Of a stretch of 64,000 bases of DNA, positions 42,688 to 51,154 are shown piece after piece (positions within the stretch are counted from its first letter, which is position 1; each line of letters begins with the position of its first letter). The position numbers were made by a program, and so were the translations under genes. Under the pieces are notes generated by a model, which saw only the letters and a program-made list of their open reading frames with translations, did no database searches and was not told where the DNA came from. The DNA comes from Natrinema thermotolerans DSM 11552 (lineage in GTDB: Archaea; Halobacteriota; Halobacteria; Halobacteriales; Natrialbaceae): the NCBI GenBank assembly GCA_000337115.1, contig AOIR01000063.1:116789-180788 (forward strand), written 5' to 3'.

Positions 42688-43905
42688 TCAGTCTTGTGGT
42701 GATGGATCCGTCCCCGAGTCCTGCCCTGTGTGGCTATTACTCTCGGAACTGTCGGTCATATCTGAGTGATTTGCGCCAGTACTTCCTGGGATGTCTCCGC
42801 CGACGGCTTCGACACCATCACGCTGTAGTGCGTACATTTTCCCTGTTTGCGTCAAAATGACGGGGGTGTCCGACCCCTGCTTGAGCGTATATCCGAGCGG
42901 TAGTTCCCAGGAGTCGTCGGTCGGTGCCAGTCGAAACTCTTCGGGTGCGTTGAAGGTACAGACCGCACCAGGGCCAAGGTCCGTGTCCACGCCGAACTGG
43001 TAGAGGTCGAACTTCGTGTCACGAATCTTCGCAAGCGATAGATCGATAGTTTCGTTCGACTCGTTTTTGATCGCCATTTCCCACGTCTTGCGGTTATCAG
43101 GCTGATTGATATCACTGATCGTGAGGTCGGTCAGCTCCGAAGTCTGGGCGTCGTACCGATTGTAGACGAGAACGGTAACAAGTATCCACAGGAGGAGTGC
43201 GACGCTCGTAGCCAAGAGTACAGAATCCCAGTCAGCGACGCGGATAGAAGTGAGCCACGTAACGAAGCCACCGAGGACTGCAAACAACGAGCCGACGATA
43301 ACCGACATCGTCCGACTTTCCAGTCCCCGTGCGTGCAGGTATCCGATTCGAATCGACGTTGACCGGTCACAGTCGTCGTCGACGATACATCTGCTTCGGA
43401 GAACGAATATCCCGGTTATTACTGGCCACGAGATCAGGAGGGTAAAGAGAACACTGAGGTCCGATACCAACCAGTAGGTCTGGATAACCACGAGAGTCAG
43501 CGTCAGTAGACTTGCTCCTACGAATCCGATCGTCGTCGCCTGAAGCCATGTCGGAACCTGCTGCCAGTACCCCTGAACCGTCTCGCGGTTCGGACGGTAA
43601 ACGAAGTACCACGTCCCAACGAGTACGCCGAGAACGAACGTAGTTATGATGAGGACGTACTGTGGGGCGATTTTCCAGAAAAGGTCCCCTGAGAACACTC
43701 CACGAATTCGAACTGCAGGAACGTAACGGAAGAGACCGAAGAGATAGCTTGCTCCCCAAGCGAGGAACGAAACCAGTAGACCAGTCAGAAGGATCGGGAG
43801 AACTGACCCGAGACGGTTACGGATGCGGCCGGCTTTGCTTCGGGTTTTGGAGACCAGGCGAATCATTCTTTCACCGATGTACTGAATCGATACGCCGAGA
43901 TTCAC
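42688..43905 (-). CDS. Polytopic membrane protein of the injection-system island
   Basis: The protein is 405 residues from the GTG at 43905; ATG at 43866 is the alternative. About six membrane helices are visible in residues 35-250 (LPILLTGLLVSFLAWGASYLFGLF, YVLIITTFVLGVLVGTWYFV, ATTIGFVGASLLTLTLVVI, VLFTLLISWPVITGIFVL, VIVGSLFAVLGGFVTWL, VLLATSVALLLWILVTVLV). A soluble C-terminal domain of about 120 residues (KTWEMAIKNESNETIDLSLAKIRDTKFDLYQF) and a disordered acidic tail follow. I do not recognise the family. It directly precedes the giant-protein gene on the same strand. A membrane dock or release factor for the particle would fit the position, but this is inference. Confidence 0.75.
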   Translation of the reverse strand: MNLGVSIQYIGERMIRLVSKTRSKAGRIRNRLGSVLPILLTGLLVSFLAWGASYLFGLFRYVPAVRIRGVFSGDLFWKIAPQYVLIITTFVLGVLVGTWYFVYRPNRETVQGYWQQVPTWLQATTIGFVGASLLTLTLVVIQTYWLVSDLSVLFTLLISWPVITGIFVLRSRCIVDDDCDRSTSIRIGYLHARGLESRTMSVIVGSLFAVLGGFVTWLTSIRVADWDSVLLATSVALLLWILVTVLVYNRYDAQTSELTDLTISDINQPDNRKTWEMAIKNESNETIDLSLAKIRDTKFDLYQFGVDTDLGPGAVCTFNAPEEFRLAPTDDSWELPLGYTLKQGSDTPVILTQTGKMYALQRDGVEAVGGDIPGSTGANHSDMTDSSESNSHTGQDSGTDPSPQD

Positions 43906-44073
43906 TTTTGTTTCTAAAACTTATGTTCTGGATCGATGTATTCACTGAAGATCCCCCATAGTATTCCTTCGAATCGCACATATACTTAGTACATTAAAAC
44001 GCCCCTAAAGATATAAAGATGATGATCTTCATTCTCCAGTTATATTCACAATCTATAATGACACGAGGTGGTG
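43906..44073. other. AT-rich spacer between the membrane-protein gene and the IS element
   Basis: About 168 bases are strikingly AT-rich for this genome and contain no gene. A short inverted repeat AAGATGATGATCTT lies at about 44017-44030. The promoter of the membrane-protein gene must lie here; TATA-like candidates on the minus strand are near 43915-43922. Confidence 0.45.
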
Positions 44074-44762
44074 GTGTTTAGTTAAGCGTGAAAAGTGAGG
44101 CGTGCTGATTTCCAGCTGGTTCATGGCAGAAATCGCACGCCTCAGCGGTAGTAGCGGCTGGATTGATTTGGATTTTGTGGAGCGTGAGCGGACACCGCGT
44201 CAACTGATGGAGTTGGGTATTCGACTCCATCTGTCCGGATTATCGCTTTCGAATACCGTTCGAGAATTAGAGAAGTTCGGTGTCCAGCGTTCACGGAAGG
44301 CCGTTCACGATTGGATCCACAAGTGTGATCTACAGCCCGCCACTGATGCGTCACCGAATCACGTTGCGCTCGACGAGACGGTGATTCGAATCGACAATCA
44401 ACAGTACTGGCTGTATGCTGCTGTCGCTCCCAAATCGAACGAGTTGCTCCATATACGGCTGTTCTCGACAACTACGACCGCTCTTACAGAGCTATTTTTA
44501 CAGGAACTGACCGAGAAACACGACGTCGAGAACGCCGTGTTTCTCGTCGATGGAGCAAAACATCTCCAGACTGCACTCCGTCGATCTGGGCTCCGATTTC
44601 GATACGAAAAACATGGAAATCGGAACGCTGCTGAACGTGTCTTTCGCGAGATAAAGCGTCGTACCTCTTCGTTCTCAAACTGTTTCAGTCACGCAAAACC
44701 GTCAACAGCTGAATCCTGGCTCCAAGCCTTCGCAGTCTGGCACAATGCTACAAACTAAACAC
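44074..44762 (+). mobile_element. IS6-family insertion sequence at the island edge
   Basis: The element is bounded by GTGTTTAGTT at 44074-44083 and its complement AACTAAACAC at 44753-44762, a 10-base terminal inverted repeat. It is about 689 bases and holds one transposase gene. The expected 8-base target duplication is not seen (AGGTGGTG on the left against GACCGTTA on the right), so the insertion may have followed recombination or deletion beside it. Confidence 0.75.
44123..44758 (+). CDS. IS6-family transposase
   Basis: From the ATG at 44123 the protein has 211 residues, full length for the haloarchaeal IS6 group. The N-terminal helix-turn-helix region (LRLHLSGLSLSNTVRELEKFGVQRSRKAVHDWIHK type) precedes the DDE core. 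VALDETVIRIDNQQYWLYAAVAP gives the first Asp, VFLVDGAKHLQTAL the second, and NAAERVFREIKRRTSSF the catalytic Glu. No frameshift or stop interrupts it, so it may be active. It lies between the injection-system island and pyrF. Confidence 0.93.
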   Translation: MAEIARLSGSSGWIDLDFVERERTPRQLMELGIRLHLSGLSLSNTVRELEKFGVQRSRKAVHDWIHKCDLQPATDASPNHVALDETVIRIDNQQYWLYAAVAPKSNELLHIRLFSTTTTALTELFLQELTEKHDVENAVFLVDGAKHLQTALRRSGLRFRYEKHGNRNAAERVFREIKRRTSSFSNCFSHAKPSTAESWLQAFAVWHNATN

Positions 44763-44855
44763 GACCGTTACTTGACACCTAAAATATTTGGAGCGCTGAC
44801 TGATCGCGGGGGAGCGGATAGCAACCTTTTCGACCGTCGCGGGGCCACTCCCGCC

Positions 44856-45656
44856 ATGAACTTCTTCGACCGCCTGCACGACCGCATCCGAACGGTCGAC
44901 AGCGTCGTCTCGGTCGGGCTCGATCCCGACCCGTCGCGGCTCCCCGACCACCTGCAGGACCGCGACCTCCCCCGGTGGGCGTTCAACCGCCGCATCATCG
45001 ACGCGACGCACGAACACGCCGCCGCGTTCAAGCCCAACGCGGCCTTCTACGAGGATCCGGACGGCTGGGCCGCCTTGGAGGAAACCATCGCTTACGCCCA
45101 CGGCAAGGACGTGCCGATCCTGTTGGACGCCAAGCGAGCCGACATCGGCAACACGACCCGCCAGTACGCGCAACTGCTCGAGAAGGTGGACGCGATCACC
45201 GTCAACCCCTACATGGGCCGGGACTCGCTGCAGCCGTTCCTCTCGAACGAGGAGGCCGGCGTCTTCGTCCTCTGTCGGACCTCCAACCCGGGCGGGGCCG
45301 ACATTCAGGACCTCGAACTCGAGACGGGCGAACCCGTCTACGAGCGGGTCGCCGCACTGGCCGATCTCTGGAACGAGAACGACAACGTCGGGCTCGTCGT
45401 CGGCGCGACCAAGCCCGAGGAACTCGAGGACCTGCGCGAGCAGGTACCCGACCTGCCCTTCCTCGTCCCCGGCATCGGCGCACAGGGCGGCGACGCCGAG
45501 GCGGCCGTCGAGTACGGGCTGGCCGGCGGCGTCGGGCTGGTGAATTCCTCGCGGGGGATCATCTTTGCCGGCGAGGACGACGGCGAGGACTTCGCGAAGG
45601 CCAGCGGGCAGGCCGCCAAGCGACTCAAGAAGCGGCTCAATCAGTACCGAGAATAA
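44856..45656 (+). CDS. pyrF: Orotidine-5'-phosphate decarboxylase
   Basis: The 266-residue protein from the ATG at 44856 (MNFFDRLHDRIRTVDSVVSVGLDPDPSRLP) is the longer PyrF type. It has the catalytic P-I-L-L-D-A-K-R-A-D-I-G-N near residue 88 and AAFKPNAAFYE near 52. NPYMGRDSLQPFL and the phosphate-binding region VPGIGAQGGDAEAAVEYGLAGGVGLVNSSRGIIFA follow. It decarboxylates OMP to UMP, the last step of pyrimidine synthesis. The IS6 element ends 94 bases upstream, so the pyrF promoter (AT-rich TAAAATATTT near 44780) is next to the IS. Confidence 0.95.
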   Translation: MNFFDRLHDRIRTVDSVVSVGLDPDPSRLPDHLQDRDLPRWAFNRRIIDATHEHAAAFKPNAAFYEDPDGWAALEETIAYAHGKDVPILLDAKRADIGNTTRQYAQLLEKVDAITVNPYMGRDSLQPFLSNEEAGVFVLCRTSNPGGADIQDLELETGEPVYERVAALADLWNENDNVGLVVGATKPEELEDLREQVPDLPFLVPGIGAQGGDAEAAVEYGLAGGVGLVNSSRGIIFAGEDDGEDFAKASGQAAKRLKKRLNQYRE

Positions 45657-45703
45657 CGCGCAGTTGGCCGTTTCACGCTCGAGAATCAGTTCGTCAGCGC
45701 CGG

Positions 45704-45985
45704 TCAGGTCATCTCATCCATCTCGTCGAGGAATGCTTGGAAGTCGTCCGCCCCGGCCTGCTCCGCGATACTCCGGAGCGTTCCGACCGCGAGTTCGTCG
45801 TGCAGCGGAACGGTGACGTAGCGCGTCTCACCCGTCTCGGGGTGGACGTATTTCAGTTTGACGTGGCTCCCCGTCTGATCGACGCGGCGGAACCCCCAGT
45901 TCCCGAGAGCGCGAACGATATCGCGTCCGGAATACGTCCCGCGTGTCACTGCGCCGTCGTACTCGTGATCGCCACAAAAAGCCAC
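45704..45985 (-). CDS. hicA: HicA-type mRNA interferase toxin
   Basis: The protein has 93 residues from the ATG at 45985; a GTG at 45949 (VTRGTYSGRDIVRAL) would give the usual HicA length of about 80 and may be the true start. The core reads IVRALGNWGFRRVDQTGSHVKLKY, then VTVPLHDELAVGTLRSIAEQAGADDFQAFLDEM, with the conserved catalytic G-S-H histidine. HicA binds double-stranded-RNA style and cleaves mRNA; HicB neutralises it. It lies 21 bases after the hicB stop. Confidence 0.88.
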   Translation of the reverse strand: MAFCGDHEYDGAVTRGTYSGRDIVRALGNWGFRRVDQTGSHVKLKYVHPETGETRYVTVPLHDELAVGTLRSIAEQAGADDFQAFLDEMDEMT

Positions 45986-46006
45986 CCGTTACGGACGGGC
46001 GATCGG

Positions 46007-46228
46007 TTAAAACCAGGGAGCAGTCGACGGCTCCGTCGGTTCGTCGTCGCTGTCCGGATCGGGTCGCTCGTGAAGCGCAAGTGCCTCGGCAAGGTTCTCG
46101 AGGGCTTCGGACTTCGTTTCGCCCTGACTGGCGATCCCGCTGGCTTCGTCCGTCGCGACGTACCACTGTCCCTCCTTGGTGACGGTAACGGTATCGTCGG
46201 TCGACTCGCCGCGGGATTGCGCACCCAT
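46007..46228 (-). CDS. hicB: HicB-type antitoxin
   Basis: The 73-residue protein has the short HicB core: VTVTKEGQWYVATDEASGIASQGETKSEALENLAEALALHE, the partly degraded RNase H-like fold that binds HicA. The C-terminal segment is acidic and ends in W-F. No ribbon-helix-helix DNA-binding domain is visible, so autoregulation would need another part. It is the first gene of the pair, as usual in haloarchaea. Confidence 0.85.
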   Translation of the reverse strand: MGAQSRGESTDDTVTVTKEGQWYVATDEASGIASQGETKSEALENLAEALALHERPDPDSDDEPTEPSTAPWF

Positions 46229-46359
46229 ACCTATTCACAGGACTAGCCGCGTGAAATGCTTTCCGACACCGGTACCCTCGCCGCGGCACAACCGATCGAT
46301 TCTCGATCGTAGAGCGGGAATCCGTTCTCCGCTATCGTCGATCTAGTATGGGATGGCCG

Positions 46360-46629
46360 TCAGCAGCTACTGTCGTCCGCTCGACGATCGGACTCGACCA
46401 CCCGCCCCGCGATCCGCCCGTCGACGACCCGACCGACGACCTCGACCGTCACCAGCTCCGTCGGTGGTCGTTCTGCAAGCCGATCCAGTCCCTCGACGAC
46501 GGCGATGTCCATCGGACTCGAGTCGTTCGGGTGGGCGGCGACGAGGACGCCGTCGCGCTCCTCGAGGCGCAGGCGGTACCGCTGCCCGACGCCGACCGCC
46601 TCGCCCAGCAGGTCGCGGATCGAGGTCAC
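46360..46629 (-). CDS. Small hypothetical haloarchaeal protein
   Basis: I chose the GTG at 46629 (VTSIRDLLGEAVGVGQRYRLRLEERDGVLVAAHPNDSS), just after the stop of the upstream zinc-finger gene, giving 89 residues. The core is a small beta protein with LVTVEVVGRVVDGRIAGRVVESD. It overlaps no other gene and is probably in one operon with the zinc-finger gene. I do not recognise a family. Confidence 0.5.
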   Translation of the reverse strand: MTSIRDLLGEAVGVGQRYRLRLEERDGVLVAAHPNDSSPMDIAVVEGLDRLAERPPTELVTVEVVGRVVDGRIAGRVVESDRRADDSSC

Positions 46630-46631
46630 GC

Positions 46632-46811
46632 TCAGAACCGGTTGATCTCCACGTCGTCGTTGCCCGGCCCCGGCTGGGCCTGCGACGCGCAGTCGGCACA
46701 CAGCTCCATGCTCTCATCGAAGTGAACCTCGCAGGCCAGTGTCCCGCAGTTTGAACACCGCTCCTGTGCGGGCCGGGACTCACAGATCTGACAGAGGCCG
46801 CTAACGCTCAT
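46632..46811 (-). CDS. Small zinc-finger protein (59 aa)
   Basis: The gene runs from ATG at 46811 to TGA at 46632-46634. Six cysteines are arranged as C-Q-I-C, C-S-N-C, C-E-V-H and C-A-D-C, a cross-brace pattern like HIT/B-box-type zinc fingers: two sites with ligands from C7, C10, C19, C22, then C27, H30 and C38, C41. The C-terminus is acidic. Such small zinc proteins are common in haloarchaea and often of unknown function. The codon and residue usage is like its neighbours, which supports it as real. Confidence 0.72.
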   Translation of the reverse strand: MSVSGLCQICESRPAQERCSNCGTLACEVHFDESMELCADCASQAQPGPGNDDVEINRF

Positions 46812-46957
46812 AGCGAGGGTACGCGCTCGAGGGGCTTGAAACCGGGCCCGGAACGCTCGACTGGCAGACGTCGGCCGTCCCGAATCGGGCGGCCTACTGT
46901 GCTATACTGTCCCAAACCACGAGAAGGCTTTTGCCGTGTGCCTGCCTACCAGTGGAC

Positions 46958-48559
46958 ATGAGCCGTGACCGGGCCCTCCTCGAGCGGGCCCTGGACCGTG
47001 GCGAACAGGACGGTGGCAACGTCGAGTTCAAAGAGCGATTGTCACGGGACGTCCACCTCGAGGGTGGGCGGCGGGAGAGCCTCGCCGCGCAACTGCGACA
47101 TCGTCTCCTTTCGGGCGACGGCGAGGCGACCTACGTCGTCGGCGTCACCGACGACGGCGGTCTCGCCGGTATCGATCCCGACACCTTCTCCGAGACGATG
47201 GACGTCCTCTCCTTGCTCGCGGAGGAGGCCGACGCCCACATCGAGGACGTCCAGACGTGGGGCATTAATGACGGACTCGTCGGCGTCGCACAGGTCCGGG
47301 AGGGGGGCGTCCTCGAGACCGACGACGAACACGTCGTCGTCGGGACCGCCGGCCACGTCGACCACGGGAAGAGTACACTCGTCGGGTCGCTGGTCACGGG
47401 CAAAGCCGACGACGGGGACGGCGCGACACGGGCCTTCCTCGACGTCCAGCCCCACGAGGTCGAGCGGGGCCTCTCCGCCGATCTGTCCTACGCCGTCTAC
47501 GGCTTCGACGATGAGGGGCCAGTCCGAGTCCGGAATCCGAATCGCAAGGCCGACCGCGCGGATGTCGTCCAGAACGCCAACCGGCTCGTTTCCTTCGTCG
47601 ACACGGTCGGACACGAGCCGTGGCTCCGGACGACCATCCGCGGACTCGTCGGCCAGAAACTCGACTACGGCCTGCTGGTCGTCGCCGCCGACGACGGCCC
47701 CACCCGCACCACGCGGGAACACCTCGGCGTCTTGCTCGCGACCGACCTCCCGACGATCGTCGCGATCACGAAGACCGACACTGTCGACCAGCAACGCGTC
47801 GACGAGGTCGAACGCGAGGTCGAGCGGCTCCTCCGGGAGGTCGACAAGTCGCCGCTTCGCGTCTCCCGTCACGGCGTCGACGCCGCCGTCGACGAGATCA
47901 GCGAGCGTGTCGTTCCGATCGTCGAGACCAGCGCAATCACCATGGACGGCCTCGAGACGCTGGATGAGTTGTTCGACCGACTCCCCAAGACGTCCCAGGA
48001 CACCGGCGAGTTCCGGATGTACGTCGACCGTAGCTACTCGGTTACGGGGGTCGGCGCGGTCGCCTCCGGCACCGTCATGGCCGGCGAAGTCGAGGCCGGC
48101 GACGAACTCCTGATCGGGCCGATGGCCGATGGCCGCTTTCAGGAAGTCGAGGTCCGATCGATCGAGATGCACTACCATCGGGTCGACAAAGCGCAGGCCG
48201 GCCGGATCGTCGGCATTGCCTTGAAGGGGATCAAAGAGAGCGCCATCGAGCGCGGCATGGTCTTGCTGCCCCGCGAGGCCGACCCCGACCCCGTCCGGGA
48301 GTTCGAGGCCGAGGTCATGGTGCTGAACCACCCCACCCGGATCGGTGAGGGGTACGAACCCGTCGTCCACCTCGAGACGATCGGCGAGGCCGCGGCCTTC
48401 TATCCGGAAAACGGCCGGCTGCTGCCGGGCGATTCGGGGACGGCCACTGTCCGGTTCAAGTTCCGCCCGTACCTCGTCGAGGAGGGCCAGAAGTTCGTCT
48501 TCCGTGAGGGTCGCAGCAAGGGCGTCGGGACGGTGACCGACGTCACCCCAATGGAGTGA
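46958..48559 (+). CDS. GTPBP1-family translational GTPase
   Basis: The 533-residue protein from the ATG at 46958 has an N-terminal domain of about 120 residues and then a translational G domain. G1 is GTAGHVDHGKSTL near residue 128, DTVGHEPW is the G3 motif near residue 212, and TKTD is G4. Two beta-barrel domains follow (YSVTGVGAVASGTVMAGEVEAGDELLIGP; EAEVMVLNHPTRIGEGYEPVVHL). This is the archaeal GTPBP1/GTPBP2-like family related to EF-Tu and aIF2-gamma, implicated in ribosome rescue or mRNA decay in eukaryotes. The role in archaea is unknown. Confidence 0.9.
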   Translation: MSRDRALLERALDRGEQDGGNVEFKERLSRDVHLEGGRRESLAAQLRHRLLSGDGEATYVVGVTDDGGLAGIDPDTFSETMDVLSLLAEEADAHIEDVQTWGINDGLVGVAQVREGGVLETDDEHVVVGTAGHVDHGKSTLVGSLVTGKADDGDGATRAFLDVQPHEVERGLSADLSYAVYGFDDEGPVRVRNPNRKADRADVVQNANRLVSFVDTVGHEPWLRTTIRGLVGQKLDYGLLVVAADDGPTRTTREHLGVLLATDLPTIVAITKTDTVDQQRVDEVEREVERLLREVDKSPLRVSRHGVDAAVDEISERVVPIVETSAITMDGLETLDELFDRLPKTSQDTGEFRMYVDRSYSVTGVGAVASGTVMAGEVEAGDELLIGPMADGRFQEVEVRSIEMHYHRVDKAQAGRIVGIALKGIKESAIERGMVLLPREADPDPVREFEAEVMVLNHPTRIGEGYEPVVHLETIGEAAAFYPENGRLLPGDSGTATVRFKFRPYLVEEGQKFVFREGRSKGVGTVTDVTPME

Positions 48560-48736
48560 CCGGGCGTTCGGGTTTCGTTCGCTCCCTCGAGCGGCCGAAT
48601 GACCGGGCTTAGATCGATCGGCGTTTGGATCGGGCAGGTTTTGCGCCCGTTCGTCCGCAAAACGTATTAATTAGACGCAGCTAAACCACGCCGTGACTGG
48701 TGTCGTCGTCGAGCGTCCGCAGTGGTTGGGACTCGT

Positions 48737-49432
48737 ATGACCGGCTGGCTCGAGATCCTCGTCGCCGCGTTCGTCCTGCAGCTGTCGGTTCTTCCCGGCG
48801 AGAAGGTCCAGTTCATCATCGCGGGGCTGGCGACCAGATACGATCCCCGAATCGTCGTCGCCGCCGCAGCGACGGCCTTCGCCGGCTGGACGGCCATAGA
48901 GATCGCCTTCGGCGCGGCGATCCAGGGCGTGGTGCCCGACGTCTACCTCGAGGCGATCACGGCGGGACTGTTCCTCGTCTTCGCGGCGTTGCTCGTCCGG
49001 TCAGCACCCGGCACGAGTCGGCGACCGGTGGCGGCAAACGGCGGCGCGGCGACGACCGACGCGGTCGACGTCTCGCTGCTCGGCTACGACGTGCCGCCGT
49101 ACCTCCGGGGGTTCGTCCCGATTTTCGCCCTGATGGCCGTCGGGGAATTCGGGGACAAGACCCAACTCGTCACGATCGGACTGGCGCTCGAGTACGGGGC
49201 CCGGCCCGCGATCTGGGCCGGCGAGATGCTCGCGATCGTCCCCGTGAGCGCGGTCAACGCGTACTTCTTTCACCGGTTCTCCCACCGCTTCGACGCCAGG
49301 CTTGCCCACTTCGCCGGTGCGGGACTGTTCCTCTTCTTCGGGCTCGACACGCTGTTACAGCTCCTGACGGGGTTCTCAGTCTGGGAGACGATCGTCGAGG
49401 GAATCTCGACGGTCATCCTCGGGCTCGGCTGA
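48737..49432 (+). CDS. TMEM165/GDT1 (UPF0016) family membrane transporter
   Basis: The 231-residue protein from the ATG at 48737 has six predicted helices in two repeats. The second repeat carries the canonical E-F-G-D-K-T-Q motif (GEFGDKTQLVTIG, near residue 137). The first repeat has only LPGEKVQFIIAG, a degenerate form lacking the Gly-Asp. GDT1 proteins move calcium or manganese in exchange for protons; bacterial members export manganese. The weak first motif could change ion choice. Confidence 0.85.
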   Translation: MTGWLEILVAAFVLQLSVLPGEKVQFIIAGLATRYDPRIVVAAAATAFAGWTAIEIAFGAAIQGVVPDVYLEAITAGLFLVFAALLVRSAPGTSRRPVAANGGAATTDAVDVSLLGYDVPPYLRGFVPIFALMAVGEFGDKTQLVTIGLALEYGARPAIWAGEMLAIVPVSAVNAYFFHRFSHRFDARLAHFAGAGLFLFFGLDTLLQLLTGFSVWETIVEGISTVILGLG

Positions 49433-49539
49433 CCGCTCCGGGACGAGACGATCGCCGTCGGCTCCGGAAACGCGACGGTCCTCTCGACCGAACGAAACCA
49501 AAGTTGGTATGACCGCCTCGGTTCCTCCGTTAGAGCAAG

Positions 49540-50328
49540 ATGGTACAGACGAGCGTTATCGGTTGTGGCAATATGGGGAGTGCCCTGATAAAGGGCCTCC
49601 ATCGATCGGGGAATCACACGGTGACCGCGTGTGACCTCGATCCCGACGCACTCGAGTCGGTCGCCGACTACGTCGATCACACGACTTCGGAGGTCTCCGA
49701 AGCGGTGACCGACGCCGACGTCGTCGTCGTTGCCGTGAAGCCGGACATCGTGGGCGCGGTGCTTTCGGATCTCGATCTCTCGCCGGACCAGACGCTGCTC
49801 TCTATCGCCGCGGGCGTCCCGACCGACTACGTCGAGGCCCGGACCGACGCGAACGTCGTCCGGATCATGCCGAACCTCGCCGCCGAGACGGGCGATATGG
49901 CCGCGGCCGTCACCGGCGACGACATCCCCGGCGAGGTGCGGCAGCTGCTCGACGACGTCGGCGAGTTCGCCGAAATCGACGAGGGACAGATGGACATCGC
50001 GACCGCCGTCAACGGGAGCGGCCCCGCGTTCGTCTTCTATCTCATTCAGGCCATGGCCGAGGCCGGCGTCGAGGGCGGCCTCGAGGAGTCGGACGCGGAG
50101 ACGCTGGCCGCCCAGACGTTCAAGGGCGCGGCCGAGACCGTCCTCCGGTCGGACCGCAGCACCGAGGAACTGATCGACGCCGTCTGCTCACCCAACGGGA
50201 CGACCATCGAGGGCATGGAGGTCCTGTGGGACAGCGACGCCGACGCGGACGTCACCGCGGCGGTCCGGGCGGCCGAAGAACGATCCGCGGAACTGGCCGC
50301 CGAGTTCGGCGATGAGAACGATGCGTGA
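49540..50328 (+). CDS. proC: Pyrroline-5-carboxylate reductase
   Basis: The 262-residue protein has the NAD(P) motif [16 protein letters not shown] at residue 5, the [16 protein letters not shown] region, and the family signature from about residue 145 ([30 protein letters not shown]) onward with [10 protein letters not shown]. It reduces P5C to proline. It is the first gene of a proC-proB-proA operon, and its last codons overlap the proB start. Confidence 0.95.
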   Translation: MVQTSVIGCGNMGSALIKGLHRSGNHTVTACDLDPDALESVADYVDHTTSEVSEAVTDADVVVVAVKPDIVGAVLSDLDLSPDQTLLSIAAGVPTDYVEARTDANVVRIMPNLAAETGDMAAAVTGDDIPGEVRQLLDDVGEFAEIDEGQMDIATAVNGSGPAFVFYLIQAMAEAGVEGGLEESDAETLAAQTFKGAAETVLRSDRSTEELIDAVCSPNGTTIEGMEVLWDSDADADVTAAVRAAEERSAELAAEFGDENDA

Positions 50329-51154
50329 GGAACTCGAGGAGTCGGGCGTCGAGGAAGCACGACGGCTGGCGGCCGACGCCGACCGGGTGATCGTCAAGGC
50401 TGGGACCAACTCCCTGACCGACGAGGACTCGAATCTCGACGACGGGAAACTCGACAAGCTCGTCGACGACCTCGAGGACCTCCTGAAGCGGGACAAAGAA
50501 GTCATTCTCGTCTCCTCGGGCTCGATCGGGGCCGGGACGGGTCGAATCGAACAGTCGAGCGGCACCGTCGAGGAGTCCCAGGCCCTCTCGACCGTCGGCC
50601 AGAGCCTCCTCATGCACCGCTACACGGAGAGCTTCGACCGCTACGGCCGAAAGGTCGCACAACTGCTCTTGACCCAGCACGACCTCGAGAACCCCGAACG
50701 CTTCACGAACCTGCGGAATACGATCGAGACGCTGCTCGATTGGGGCGTCGTCCCGATCATCAACGAGAACGACGCCGTCGCGACCGAGGAGATCCGCATC
50801 GGCGACAACGACATGCTCTCGGCGGCGACGACGATGGGCGTCGACGCCGATCTGTTAGTGACGCTGACCGACGTCGGCGGCGTCTACACCGGCAACCCGA
50901 AGGAAGACGACGACGCCGAGCGCATCGACGCCGTCGGCACCAACTACGACGACGTTCAAGGGATCATCAGCGAGACCACGTCCGACGGCTTCGGCGGCAT
51001 CAAGACCAAGGTCGAGGGGGCACGCGACGTCAGCGAACACGGCGTCCCGGCGGTCATCGCGAAGTCGACCGCGCCCGACGTCCTCGAGAAGATCGCTACT
51101 GCCAAGCCCGTGGGTACCATATTCGTTCCCATCAACGGTGTGAGCGATGACTGA
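50321..51154 (+). CDS. proB: Glutamate 5-kinase
   Basis: I prefer the ATG at 50321, overlapping the proC stop (ATGCGTGA); another ATG lies nine bases upstream. The 277-residue protein has [77 protein letters not shown] and [25 protein letters not shown], the amino-acid-kinase fold of ProB. There is no C-terminal PUA domain. The product, glutamyl phosphate, is passed to ProA. Confidence 0.94.
   Translation: MREELEESGVEEARRLAADADRVIVKAGTNSLTDEDSNLDDGKLDKLVDDLEDLLKRDKEVILVSSGSIGAGTGRIEQSSGTVEESQALSTVGQSLLMHRYTESFDRYGRKVAQLLLTQHDLENPERFTNLRNTIETLLDWGVVPIINENDAVATEEIRIGDNDMLSAATTMGVDADLLVTLTDVGGVYTGNPKEDDDAERIDAVGTNYDDVQGIISETTSDGFGGIKTKVEGARDVSEHGVPAVIAKSTAPDVLEKIATAKPVGTIFVPINGVSDD

Noticed and set aside
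14213-44762. Interpretation of the island as a tailed prophage
   Set aside because: Tail-type genes are complete, but no terminase, portal, capsid, protease or integrase gene is present. The AAA+ plus DUF4255 pair and DUF4157 are eCIS hallmarks rather than phage ones.
44066-44770. Target-site duplication of the IS6 element
   Set aside because: The eight bases on each side (AGGTGGTG and GACCGTTA) do not match, so no duplication can be claimed.
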